NCBI RefSeq assembly: GCF_011813015.1
Contig: NZ_QHLQ01000004.1
Coordinates: forward strand, 62,001 to 126,000
Direction: 5' to 3'
Length of the DNA stretch: 64,000 nucleotides
From: Parasedimentitalea denitrificans
GTDB lineage: Bacteria; Pseudomonadota; Alphaproteobacteria; Rhodobacterales; Rhodobacteraceae
Shown one piece after another: positions 46,676 to 54,723 of the stretch (position 1 is the stretch's first letter; the number at the start of each line of letters is the position of its first letter). The notes under the pieces are model-generated. The model did no database searches. It was not told the origin of the DNA and was given only the letters and a program-made list of their open reading frames with translations. Made by a program: the position numbers and the translations under genes.

Positions 46676-47256
46676 TATTCTTTCTCCTCTTCGGACCCTT
46701 CGGTCTCGATCTCGTCAAATGCGTCTTCGTTCAAAACGCCTGCATCTTTACGTTGGCGCAGCATTTCCTTGATCAACTCGTCGGTCAATACCAGCTTGGC
46801 ATCGCTCAACCAGTCAAACTGCAACCCAATGGTGCCTTCTTCAATATTGATCAGCACCTCTTCGCCCTCGACGCCCGCCAGTTGCCCCTTAAAGCGGCGG
46901 CGGCCTCCGATCAGCTCACCAGTCTCGATCTTGGCTTCATAACCTTCGAACATGGCGAAGTCTTTCAACCGCGTGAGTGGGCGATCAATACCTGGGCTCG
47001 ACACTTCAAGAGCATAGGCATCCAGGATCGGGTCTTCTACATCCAAAACCGCGCTTACTGCGTTTGAAATAACCGCGCAGTCGTCAACTTCGATGCCGCC
47101 ATTCGGTTTATCAGCCATAATTTGCAGGCTTGTCGTCTTACCGGACATCAGGCGAACACGCACCAACTCATAGCCGAGGTCTTCAATCACCGGAGTGATA
47201 ATCTCGGCCATACGGCGGTCAATGGCAGCTTTGGCAATCAGGTCGTTTGTCATCAT
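46675..47256 (-). CDS. rimP: Ribosome maturation factor RimP
   Basis: A 193-residue factor for 30S assembly. Both domains are present: the N-terminal alpha/beta part with GYELVRVRL, and the Sm-like C-terminal part after the family landmark [12 protein letters not shown] (about residue 85). An acidic tail ([10 protein letters not shown]) is longer than usual. Two ATG codons in a row start it, with GGATC upstream. The terminator-like hairpin in the leader lies 25 bases before the start. Its stop overlaps nusA. Confidence 0.95.
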   Translation of the reverse strand: MMTNDLIAKAAIDRRMAEIITPVIEDLGYELVRVRLMSGKTTSLQIMADKPNGGIEVDDCAVISNAVSAVLDVEDPILDAYALEVSSPGIDRPLTRLKDFAMFEGYEAKIETGELIGGRRRFKGQLAGVEGEEVLINIEEGTIGLQFDWLSDAKLVLTDELIKEMLRQRKDAGVLNEDAFDEIETEGSEEEKE

Positions 47257-47280
47257 GATCCATCACATGCGTTTAAGCAC

Positions 47281-47303
47281 AAAAAAACGGGCGCGCGGCC
47301 CGT
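47281..47303 (-). terminator. Intrinsic terminator in the rimP-nusA-infB leader (possible attenuator)
   Basis: On the minus strand ACGGGC pairs with GCCCGT around CGCGC, directly followed by seven T. It lies between the predicted operon promoter (47360-47388) and the rimP ATG (47256), which leaves no room for another promoter downstream. A GGCGCG stretch about 40 bases earlier in the leader can pair with CGCGCC of the hairpin and might act as a competing structure. Confidence 0.75.
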
Positions 47304-47359
47304 CAGATCATCCCGATGGTGCTTCGTACCCAAGGCCCGACGCGCCGCTGTTGAAACGG

Positions 47360-47388
47360 GATATAGGCGGGACAGGGTGAGTCTGCAA
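47360..47388 (-). promoter_or_regulatory. Predicted promoter of the rimP-nusA-ylxR-infB operon
   Basis: On the minus strand, TTGCAG (47388-47383) and TATATC (47365-47360) are 17 bases apart, almost the same pair as at dnaK. Start near 47353, leader about 97 bases. Confidence 0.7.
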
Positions 47389-47444
47389 GCCCTCAGTTCT
47401 ACTTGCCGCAAATACATTAGCCCAAGCTAGATTAAAGTTGTTAC

Positions 47445-48293
47445 TTAAACCCTCCACCACCGTTCGGCGATGCGACCGTCATCCAAAGCAGTGCGACTGC
47501 CGATTACCTTTGGCACACCAACCCCAGAGTGGGTCGCGATTGCCATTTCCTGCTGTGACGGCAGATACCTGAAATCGCCACGTTTGATCAGCCCCTTTGG
47601 ATCGGGCAATGCTGAAATGTCAACATAGCCTTCGCGAAGCGCTTCGGCACGGACGGTTTCGTCCGGGATCACGATTACTTCTATCTGATCGGCCCAGCCA
47701 GCTTGGCCATCTTTAAAATGACCCTCTACCCGCGAGGCACGAAAATGGCGGTTCTCTTGATACTGATCGACCCGGTAGCAGCCCGTGCCACACGCCTGAG
47801 CCAACGGTGCATCAACACGCCCAGCGCGGGCGACAAACAGTGCGGAATCCGCCAAAATATAAGGAAAATCAGGGTTTGGTGCAGAAAGTTCAACTTGCAA
47901 CTGCAGGTCTGACACCACGGTGTAACCCAGAATGTCTGCACCATCTGGCAGGGTGTGTGCCGACAACGAAGCCACTACATCCACAGCGGTCATTTCGTGT
48001 CCATCGCTGAAGCGAACGCCGGGACGTAAATCAAATGTCCAGATGCGGGCATCCTGACTGCTGTGCCAATGGCTTGCCAGTTCACCACGCAGGACACCGT
48101 CTGGCGATATTTCAGTCAGGCTGTGATACAACGCGCCGCGTACGACTTGATCTAGTAAGTCTCCATCACGGGGAACGGCTAACCGTAGAACACCACCGCG
48201 CAAAGGTGCCGCTGACAAGGATGTGCCCGTAGCTGCCAACAATGCGGCGGCCGCACCCGAGGCAAACAAGGCACGACGGTCAATCCGTCTCAT
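47445..48293 (-). CDS. Short family 5-type peptide-binding protein
   Basis: A 282-residue exported protein resembling the first half of dipeptide/oligopeptide-binding proteins (SBP family 5): SLTEISPDGVLRGELASHW, IWTFDLRPGVRFSDGHEMTAVDVV. Full members have about 500 residues, so lobe II and the return to lobe I are missing or reduced; the end (AERWWRV) looks natural, without a frameshift. The N-terminus MRRIDRRALFASGAAAALLA is Tat-like. No ABC permease or ATPase is near. The ATG follows the pip stop directly (TAGATG), so uptake or sensing of peptides together with the prolyl peptidase is plausible. Confidence 0.8.
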   Translation of the reverse strand: MRRIDRRALFASGAAAALLAATGTSLSAAPLRGGVLRLAVPRDGDLLDQVVRGALYHSLTEISPDGVLRGELASHWHSSQDARIWTFDLRPGVRFSDGHEMTAVDVVASLSAHTLPDGADILGYTVVSDLQLQVELSAPNPDFPYILADSALFVARAGRVDAPLAQACGTGCYRVDQYQENRHFRASRVEGHFKDGQAGWADQIEVIVIPDETVRAEALREGYVDISALPDPKGLIKRGDFRYLPSQQEMAIATHSGVGVPKVIGSRTALDDGRIAERWWRV

Positions 48294-49268
48294 CTATAGT
48301 TCCTCCGCAATGCGGTTCATCACTTGCACCAATTCGGCACTGATTCCCGGTTCCGACAGTGCATGTCCAGACCCCCGAATCATTTTCAGTCTCGCCTCGG
48401 GCCACAACTCGTTCAAGCGCCAAGCCATGACGGGTGGACAAATCATATCATACCTACCCTGAACGATGTCACCCGGAATATGCGAAATCCGACCCATATT
48501 TGCCAGAATTTGACCATCACTTTCCAAGAAGCCGTCGTTGATGAAATAGTGGTTCTCTAGCCTTGCAAAGGCGCGGGCATACTCGCCCGGGCTTTCACCG
48601 GTTCGTCCATTTGAATAAACTGACGCCAAGGCGTTTTCCCAAGCTGACCACGCCTTACCGAACCGGATTTCCTCAGAAATTTTACCAGAAAACAACCGCT
48701 TATGATAGGCGCCGATGATATCACCGCGTTCGTTCTCGGGGATCAACGACACAAATTTGGCCCATACCTCAGGCCAAAACTTGCCGGCACCGCCGCCGTA
48801 GAACCAGTCCAATTCGCCCCTGGTCATCAAGAACACCCCCCGAAGGATCAGATGACGTACGCGATCTGGGTGGGCCTGGGCGTAGACCAACGACAGAGTT
48901 GCGCCCCAACTGCCACCAAAGACCATCCAGTCGTCGATTTCCAGCAGGCGGCGAATCTGTTCCATATCCGCGACAAGGTGCCAGGTCGTGTTGTCCTCGC
49001 ATGAGGCATAGGGACGAGAGCGCCCGCACCCGCGTTGGTCAAACAGAATTACCCTGTAGATATCCGGATCAAAGTAACGCCGCATCGCTGGGCTGCTACC
49101 ACCGCCTGGTCCCCCGTGACAAACTATCACAGGTACCCCGCGAGGGTTGCCGCTTTGCTCTACGTATATTCGGTGCCCCTGTCCTACATCAATCATCCGC
49201 TGATCAAATGCTTCGACCGGCGGGTAAAGATATTGAACTGCGCGCTTTTGATCCCGGAGTTTGTCCAT
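48294..49268 (-). CDS. pip: Prolyl aminopeptidase
   Basis: A 324-residue alpha/beta hydrolase of peptidase family S33 that removes N-terminal proline from peptides in the cytoplasm. HGGPGGGSSP forms the oxyanion region, and the nucleophile elbow is GGSWGATLSL (about Ser110). DQRGCGRSRP is a family landmark. The catalytic His is near the C-terminus (SGHALSE). TAGG precedes the ATG. It is divergent from ubiG across 50 bases and coupled to the short peptide-binding protein. Confidence 0.95.
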   Translation of the reverse strand: MDKLRDQKRAVQYLYPPVEAFDQRMIDVGQGHRIYVEQSGNPRGVPVIVCHGGPGGGSSPAMRRYFDPDIYRVILFDQRGCGRSRPYASCEDNTTWHLVADMEQIRRLLEIDDWMVFGGSWGATLSLVYAQAHPDRVRHLILRGVFLMTRGELDWFYGGGAGKFWPEVWAKFVSLIPENERGDIIGAYHKRLFSGKISEEIRFGKAWSAWENALASVYSNGRTGESPGEYARAFARLENHYFINDGFLESDGQILANMGRISHIPGDIVQGRYDMICPPVMAWRLNELWPEARLKMIRGSGHALSEPGISAELVQVMNRIAEEL

Positions 49269-49318
49269 TATTGACCTAAGTTAGAATATCTGAACCAAAA
49301 GAACACACGGAGACAGGA

Positions 49319-50062
49319 ATGCAAACGCCTCAATCCACCGTTGACCCCTCTGAAATCGCAAAATTTGAAGCGATGGCGGCTGAATGGTGGGATCCGAACG
49401 GTAAGTTTAAGCCACTGCACATGCTGAACCCTTGTCGGCTGGATTATATCACACAGCAGATCGCTGGTGAATTTGATCGTGATCTAACGAAACCGCTGCC
49501 GTTTACTGGGTTGCGACTGCTGGATATCGGCTGTGGCGGCGGACTGCTATCGGAACCGATGGCGCGCCTAGGGGCCACTGTTGTCGGAGCTGACGCTGCT
49601 GAAGGAAACCTACCAGTAGCGCGCATTCATGCCGAACAATCCGGGTTGGACATCGATTACCGCCACACCACAGCCGAAGCCCTTGCCGAAGCTGGCGAAC
49701 AATTCGACGTCGTTCTTAATATGGAAGTTGTTGAGCACGTTGCTGATCCCTTGGCATACTTAACCGCAACTCAGCAACTGTTGCGTCCGGGTGGTCTGCA
49801 AATCTGTTCGACGATCAACCGCAACGCCAAGAGCTATGCCATGGCAATTATAGGTGCTGAAGTGATTATGCGCTGGTTGCCAAGAGGCACGCATGAGTGG
49901 GCAAAATTCATCACGCCTGACGAGCTGTTTGATCTGCTATCACAAGCAAGATTGTCTCCTGTTGATCGGAAAGGTTTCCTTTTCAACCCAATAACTTGGA
50001 GCTGGTCCATCTCTGAACGGGATCTGAGCGTAAATTACGTTACTGCTAGTATTAAGCGCTAA
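49319..50062 (+). CDS. ubiG: Ubiquinone biosynthesis O-methyltransferase
   Basis: A 247-residue SAM-dependent enzyme that does both O-methylations of ubiquinone synthesis. Motif I is [19 protein letters not shown], and the UbiG landmarks [24 protein letters not shown] at the start and [20 protein letters not shown] ([15 protein letters not shown]) later are present. The usual membrane-attaching insertion region is there. ACGGAGACAGGA precedes the ATG. Confidence 0.96.
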   Translation: MQTPQSTVDPSEIAKFEAMAAEWWDPNGKFKPLHMLNPCRLDYITQQIAGEFDRDLTKPLPFTGLRLLDIGCGGGLLSEPMARLGATVVGADAAEGNLPVARIHAEQSGLDIDYRHTTAEALAEAGEQFDVVLNMEVVEHVADPLAYLTATQQLLRPGGLQICSTINRNAKSYAMAIIGAEVIMRWLPRGTHEWAKFITPDELFDLLSQARLSPVDRKGFLFNPITWSWSISERDLSVNYVTASIKR

Positions 50063-50257
50063 TCCTCAAACCTATACTTTAGGATAGGTCGCGGATCCTT
50101 CTGCGCCTTTGTTCAAGGTATTAGGCGGTGCTACGCTGAATGAACACGCACTCAGGAATGACCCTGGGGGTTATTAGGGTAGAAAATCGCCCTTAATCGA
50201 GTGAATGCTACTAAGTTTCTATCGGCCACTTAATGCTCACGGACCCGATTGAAACAG

Positions 50258-50287
50258 CGAGGTATCTGGGAGCAGATACCTCGTTTT
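50258..50287 (+). terminator. Intrinsic terminator between ubiG and the MarR gene
   Basis: CGAGGTATCTG and CAGATACCTCG form eleven pairs around GGAG, followed by TTTT. It lies 196 bases after the ubiG stop, which is far for ubiG alone, so an unlisted small transcript may end here. Confidence 0.88.
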
Positions 50288-50303
50288 CATTTAAAGCAAC
50301 GAA

Positions 50304-50744
50304 TTAAACATCACTTTCAAGTTTACTTCGCAGCTCCCGCAGAATTGGCAGCGCGGCGCGCACTCGGTCACTTCCCAGCTCACTCACCACTTCTGAGATT
50401 ATCGGAGTAATTCCAGCCAGGGCAGCATTGCGGGCTTCTCGGCCGGCTGAGCTGATCGCCACCATCTTGCGCCGAGCATCGTCCCAGTCTGGGCGGATAT
50501 GTATATAACCTGCAACTTCCAACTTGCTAAGCGTGTTCGTCATCGCGCCGCGCGTTACGTGAAATGCCTTGGCCAATTGCGCAGGAGAACGTTCCAGCCC
50601 GACCCTTGCCAAGTGATTTAGAACCGAAAAATGAGACAGTTCCATGCCCTTGGGCAGCGCCTTGGTCAGGCGTGAGCGGGCTAATTGGTCTGCCATCAAA
50701 ATTTCGCTAAACAGCGAAACTGCAAGAGAATTATTTTCTTCCAT
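50304..50744 (-). CDS. MarR-family transcriptional regulator
   Basis: A winged-helix regulator of about 146 residues. The DNA-binding part has LSHFSVLNHLARVG, then RSPAQLAKAFHVTRGAMTNTLSKLEVAGYI (recognition helix) and IHIRPDWDDARRKMVAISSAGRE (wing). MarR dimers are usually repressors released by small ligands or oxidants. Its start overlaps the end of the nitrilase gene; I use the ATG at 50744, though an in-frame ATG lies at 50768 and another at 50696. Possible targets are the operators at 8054-8099. Confidence 0.85.
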   Translation of the reverse strand: MEENNSLAVSLFSEILMADQLARSRLTKALPKGMELSHFSVLNHLARVGLERSPAQLAKAFHVTRGAMTNTLSKLEVAGYIHIRPDWDDARRKMVAISSAGREARNAALAGITPIISEVVSELGSDRVRAALPILRELRSKLESDV

Positions 50745-51573
50745 CAGGTTCGTCGAACTTCCGATCATGTGTCAACGCAGGAATACGCCTGCGTGCTTCT
50801 GACACTTTTTTCACGTCCAAATCAACGTAGCTCACCCCTGGATCGATGCCAGCATCCGATAAAACTTCGCCCCATGGGGCAACAACTAGAGAGTGCCCAT
50901 AGGTTTGACGGCATCCACCAACGCAGGCAGAGTGTTTTCCGGTTTGAGCAGGAGCCAAGATGTAACAGCCGGTTTCTATCGCGCGGGCACGCAAAAGTGT
51001 GTACCAATGGGCAGCGCCGGTCACATGTGAAAATGCTGCCGGAACAGTCAATATATCCGCGCCAGCCTTAGCCAGTGCTCGATGTAGGTGCCCGAACCTG
51101 ACATCGTAACAAATGCTCATGCCAACGCGGCCAAACGAAGTTTCGGCCAGAACAGCCCGATCGCCAGGGCGGTATCCATCTGACTCGCGGTAGGTTTCTT
51201 CCGGCGTCACGTCCACATCAAACATGTGGATTTTGTCGTACCTCGCGGTGATCTCACCCTGTGGTGAAATCAGGAATTGCCGGTTGGCAAAGCGCCCATC
51301 GCTGTCGTGCGTTTTGACAGCCAATGACCCCAACAACAGCCAGACCCCGTGTTTTGCCGCAGCGATTTGCAAAGCTGCCAACGTGGGGTCGTCTTCTTCG
51401 TGATGCAACACGGCTTGCTGGTGCCTGCGGCTGGTACTGACGCAGTTGGTGACCTCCGGCGTCAGAACAAATTCAGCACCACCCGCCGCGGCCTCTGCCA
51501 ACATCGCTTTAACTGTGATCAGGTTTTCACCCGGATCATCGCTCGATGTCATCTGCAACAGGGCCGCGCGCAT
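50731..51573 (-). CDS. Nitrilase-superfamily amidase (Nit1-like)
   Basis: A 280-residue carbon-nitrogen hydrolase. The catalytic triad is Glu in LTPEVTN (about residue 40), Lys in RYDKIHMFDVD (about residue 114) and Cys in SICYDVRF (about residue 155). The closest type is Nit1/NitFhit, whose members hydrolyse deaminated glutathione. Neighbouring glutaredoxin gives a thematic link to glutathione. GGAG seven bases before the ATG. Its 3' end overlaps the MarR gene, and grxC ends 14 bases upstream. Confidence 0.88.
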   Translation of the reverse strand: MRAALLQMTSSDDPGENLITVKAMLAEAAAGGAEFVLTPEVTNCVSTSRRHQQAVLHHEEDDPTLAALQIAAAKHGVWLLLGSLAVKTHDSDGRFANRQFLISPQGEITARYDKIHMFDVDVTPEETYRESDGYRPGDRAVLAETSFGRVGMSICYDVRFGHLHRALAKAGADILTVPAAFSHVTGAAHWYTLLRARAIETGCYILAPAQTGKHSACVGGCRQTYGHSLVVAPWGEVLSDAGIDPGVSYVDLDVKKVSEARRRIPALTHDRKFDEPDGRK

Positions 51574-51587
51574 TTGGATCTCCGAAT

Positions 51588-51845
51588 TTAGGCCGCGAGC
51601 AGAGGATCAAGTTTTCCCGCCTGCTCAAGCGCGTACAAATCATCGCAGCCGCCCACATGGGTGTCGCCGATAAAAATCTGCGGCACAGTACGGCCACCAT
51701 TGGCGCGCTGAATCATCTCTGGCTTACGCTCAGGATCGGTCAACACGTTCACCTCGGCAAAGGTAACACCTTTTTGGGTGAGCAACCGTTTGGCAGCATG
51801 ACAAAAACCGCACAATGGCGAGGTATATATTTCGACCGATCTCAT
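51588..51845 (-). CDS. grxC: Glutaredoxin 3
   Basis: An 85-residue thioredoxin-fold oxidoreductase that uses glutathione. The active site is CGFC in YTSPLCGFCH; strictly the GrxC class has CPYC or CxFC variants. The cis-proline motif TVPQIFIG and the GG-D pattern GGCDDL are present. GGAG seven bases upstream selects the ATG at 51845 over earlier in-frame ATGs. It is in one line with the amidase and MarR gene. Confidence 0.92.
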   Translation of the reverse strand: MRSVEIYTSPLCGFCHAAKRLLTQKGVTFAEVNVLTDPERKPEMIQRANGGRTVPQIFIGDTHVGGCDDLYALEQAGKLDPLLAA

Positions 51846-51938
51846 TGAGGTCTCCATTTCATTCAGCTTTGACGTTGTGGGGGATTTGGGGAGCCAATGC
51901 AACAATTGCGAGGGACGCGCGAAAACGTGATCAATTGA

Positions 51939-52664
51939 TCACTGTTTGGTGACGCGCGCCAGCGTCACCACCCTAACCTTTGCCGCACCACCGCGCAGGC
52001 ATGCATCAGTACAGGCCGTCAATGTTGCACCAGAGGTCATTACATCATCAACCAACAGAACCACCCTCCCCTGTAAATTAAACTTTTGACGTGGGTTACA
52101 GATGATAGCATCGCCCAGCGCCACATACCGTTGTTCTCGTGTCTTACCATCCAGTGACTCGGTCCGCTTGCGCCGGACCAGCAAATCTACACAGCATTGA
52201 AGCTGGGATTGTTTAGCCATTTGCAGTGCCAGTAGTGCTGATTGATTGTAACGCCGTTTCAGTAAGCGAGACCAATGAAGGGGCACCGGAACAATAATTG
52301 GATCGTTTTCCAGCAACGGTTTTGCAATCGTCAGAATCCACGAGGCCGCAGGTTTGGCAATGTCACCCCGATCCCCGTGTTTCAATGCCAGCACCAAGGA
52401 CCGCGCCTGATCGCGATAGAGCAGCGCCGCCCGACCTTGGCTCCACGCCCGCGGGTGCGCCATGCAATCATCGCAATCCAACCGAAACCCGTCTGCTGAC
52501 CCCGGCAATGGCGTGCCGCAACTTTCGCAGACGGTGCCACCAATAAATGGTGTTTCTCGCCAGCACACACCACACAGGCCAAAGTCGCTATCGACCAGAT
52601 CCCCGCATCCAATACAACGTGGTGGGTAAATCAGTGAAACAGCCATTTGTATCTGCTTCAGCAT
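51939..52664 (-). CDS. ComF-family phosphoribosyltransferase-like protein
   Basis: A 241-residue ComF protein. N-terminal cysteine pairs (CIGCGDL, CGVCW, CESCGTPL, CDDCM) make a zinc ribbon, and the C-terminal PRTase fold has VVLLVDDVMTSGATLTAC as the PRPP loop. ComF proteins are needed for DNA uptake in naturally competent bacteria, but the biochemical role is open. The start at 52664 leaves only 17 bases to the divergent methyltransferase; an ATG at 52646 is the alternative. Confidence 0.88.
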   Translation of the reverse strand: MLKQIQMAVSLIYPPRCIGCGDLVDSDFGLCGVCWRETPFIGGTVCESCGTPLPGSADGFRLDCDDCMAHPRAWSQGRAALLYRDQARSLVLALKHGDRGDIAKPAASWILTIAKPLLENDPIIVPVPLHWSRLLKRRYNQSALLALQMAKQSQLQCCVDLLVRRKRTESLDGKTREQRYVALGDAIICNPRQKFNLQGRVVLLVDDVMTSGATLTACTDACLRGGAAKVRVVTLARVTKQ

Positions 52665-52681
52665 CAGCCTAAACAGCCCTT

Positions 52682-53512
52682 ATGACGCAAGCCCCACAAA
52701 ATCAGCCAGCCCTGTTTGACCGCCCTGCCCTAAGCGCCCACCGAGCGCGCCGCCAGCCGACGGCTCTGTTCCTGCACGAAACCGCACGGGATGAAGTCGA
52801 GGATCGGCTCTCTATGGTTAACAGAACCTTTACGGCCCCTGCCATCATCTCTCCTTTTGCGGAGATTTGGCAGGACAGCCTACCAGGCGCAAAGATCGTA
52901 TCTGATGACGATGTATTAGACTTGGAACCGGGCAAGCATGATGTGGTGATCCATGCTATGTGCCTACATTGGGCCAATGATCCAGTTGGTCAGCTGATCC
53001 AATGCCGTCGCGCGCTTAAAGAAGATGGGTTGTTGCTGGTCCTGATGATGGGTGGGCAAACCCTACACGAGCTGCGCAGCGCCCTAGCCGAAGCCGAGAC
53101 CACGATAACCGGAGGCTTGTCCCCGCGGGTGGTGCCGATGGGCGAAATCCGTGATCTGGGCGGGCTATTGCAACGCGCCGGATTTGCGTTGCCGGTTGCT
53201 GATCTGGTGCCGCTGACCGCTGAGTATCGCGATTTATACCACCTGATGCACGACCTACGTGACATGGGTGAAAGCAACGCAATCGCCCAACGTTCCAGAA
53301 CTCCTACGTCTCGCCTTCTGTTTGAGATGGCGGATCACCTGTATCGACAGCATTTCGCCACCGAAAACAATCGCCTGCCAGCCACCTTTGAACTGGTTTG
53401 CCTGACCGGCTGGTCGCCATCCGATTCACAGCAGAAACCCTTGCGCCCCGGTTCGGCCAAAGCTCGACTGGCCGACGCTCTAAAGGTGCCAGAGACCAAA
53501 TTGCCCGATTGA
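52682..53512 (+). CDS. NDUFAF5-like SAM-dependent methyltransferase
   Basis: A 276-residue class I methyltransferase-fold protein like BioC and the mitochondrial NDUFAF5, which hydroxylates an arginine of complex I subunit NDUFS7 during assembly. The N-terminus LFDRPALSAHRARR and FLHETARDEVEDRL are characteristic. The SAM site is poorly conserved: the usual GxGxG is replaced by TAPAIISPFAEIW, a known feature of this group. With the NDUFA9-like gene it gives the window two complex I accessory genes. There is no clear ribosome site, and the gap to the divergent comF is 17 bases. Confidence 0.83.
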   Translation: MTQAPQNQPALFDRPALSAHRARRQPTALFLHETARDEVEDRLSMVNRTFTAPAIISPFAEIWQDSLPGAKIVSDDDVLDLEPGKHDVVIHAMCLHWANDPVGQLIQCRRALKEDGLLLVLMMGGQTLHELRSALAEAETTITGGLSPRVVPMGEIRDLGGLLQRAGFALPVADLVPLTAEYRDLYHLMHDLRDMGESNAIAQRSRTPTSRLLFEMADHLYRQHFATENNRLPATFELVCLTGWSPSDSQQKPLRPGSAKARLADALKVPETKLPD

Positions 53513-53567
53513 CCCCAAATCGGTTTTCCCTATTCATCCGAACGACCCAGCCTTACAGGACGCCACC

Positions 53568-54605
53568 ATGTCGGACGCCACAAAACACGCCAATCACCCA
53601 TCGCTACCTACCGAGAAAGTAGGCATCTTGCTGGCAAACCTTGGTACTCCGGATGATTACACCTATTGGCCAATGCGGCGGTATCTGAGCGAGTTTTTGT
53701 CTGACCAGCGGGTAATCGACTATCCGAAATGGAAATGGCAACCTTTGTTGCAGCTGATCATTCTGACTAAACGTCCCTTCAGCTCGGGCGCGGCGTATAA
53801 ATCCATTTGGAACCACGACAAGGGTGAAAGCCCCTTGATGACCATTACCAAAGACCAGACCGCCAAGATGGCCGAGGCCTTAAAGGCACGGTATGGAGAT
53901 CAGGTTATGGTCGATTTCTGCATGCGTTATGGCAATCCTTCGACCAAATCCAAGGTTCGTGCCATGGTCGAAGCAGGGTGCACCAAAATTTTATTCCTGC
54001 CGCTGTACCCACAATACGCCGGTGCCACTTCGGCCACCGCGAATGATGCATTTTTCAGCGCCCTGATGGACGAAACCTGGCAGCCTGCGGCCCGCACGGT
54101 TCCGGCCTATTTTGATCACCCCGATTATATCGACGCTTTGGCTAAATCTATCGAAGATGCCTTTGCCAAAATGGCAAAACGTCCTGACATCCTTGTGGTG
54201 TCATATCACGGTATGCCCGAGCGCTATTTGCAACAGGGTGATCCCTATCATTGCCAATGTCAAAAAACCACGCGCCTGCTGAAGGAACGCCTTGGTTGGG
54301 ACGACACCGATCTGGTCAGCACCTTCCAGTCTCGGTTTGGCCCCGAGGAATGGCTGAAGCCCTATACCGTTGATCATGTTGCCGAACTTTCCAAGCAGGG
54401 CAAGAAAAACATCGCTGTTGTCGCCCCAGCGTTTTCGGCCGATTGCATCGAAACACTGGAAGAGATCAATGACGAGATCCGCGAGAGCTTTGAAGAGGCC
54501 GGAGGTGAGGTGTTTGAATACATCCCCTGCCTAAATGACAGCGACAGTCACATCGAGGCGCTGTCCACAATCGTGCAAGAAAACCTGAAGGGTTGGCTCG
54601 ACTAA
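53568..54605 (+). CDS. hemH: Ferrochelatase
   Basis: A 345-residue enzyme that inserts Fe2+ into protoporphyrin IX, the last step of protohaem synthesis. The N-terminal GILLANLGTPDDYTYWPMRRYLSEFL, the active-site VSYHGMPERYLQQGDPYHCQC (His in SYHG) and the C-terminal FSADCIETLEEI match the family. AGGA eight bases before the ATG. It follows the NDUFAF5-like gene by 55 bases, so the two may be co-transcribed, both serving respiration. Confidence 0.97.
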   Translation: MSDATKHANHPSLPTEKVGILLANLGTPDDYTYWPMRRYLSEFLSDQRVIDYPKWKWQPLLQLIILTKRPFSSGAAYKSIWNHDKGESPLMTITKDQTAKMAEALKARYGDQVMVDFCMRYGNPSTKSKVRAMVEAGCTKILFLPLYPQYAGATSATANDAFFSALMDETWQPAARTVPAYFDHPDYIDALAKSIEDAFAKMAKRPDILVVSYHGMPERYLQQGDPYHCQCQKTTRLLKERLGWDDTDLVSTFQSRFGPEEWLKPYTVDHVAELSKQGKKNIAVVAPAFSADCIETLEEINDEIRESFEEAGGEVFEYIPCLNDSDSHIEALSTIVQENLKGWLD

Positions 54606-54723
54606 AAGAATTTGCAGTGCCGGGTGGACTAATCCAACCACCTTAGTCCAAATACGCGCAACGATATTTGTTTGCGCTGTAACAGATCAAGCGGCAGCAC
54701 AAACGTGACATGGGAAAGCACGG

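Noticed and set aside
47445..48293. Frameshifted pseudogene of a full peptide-binding protein
   Set aside because: The 140 bases after the stop hold the next operon's promoter and no further binding-protein sequence in any frame, so there is no sign of a broken remainder.
54626..54649. Hairpin GGACTAA/TTAGTCC after hemH as a terminator
   Set aside because: Seven pairs with a ten-base loop and no T-tract; too weak to call.
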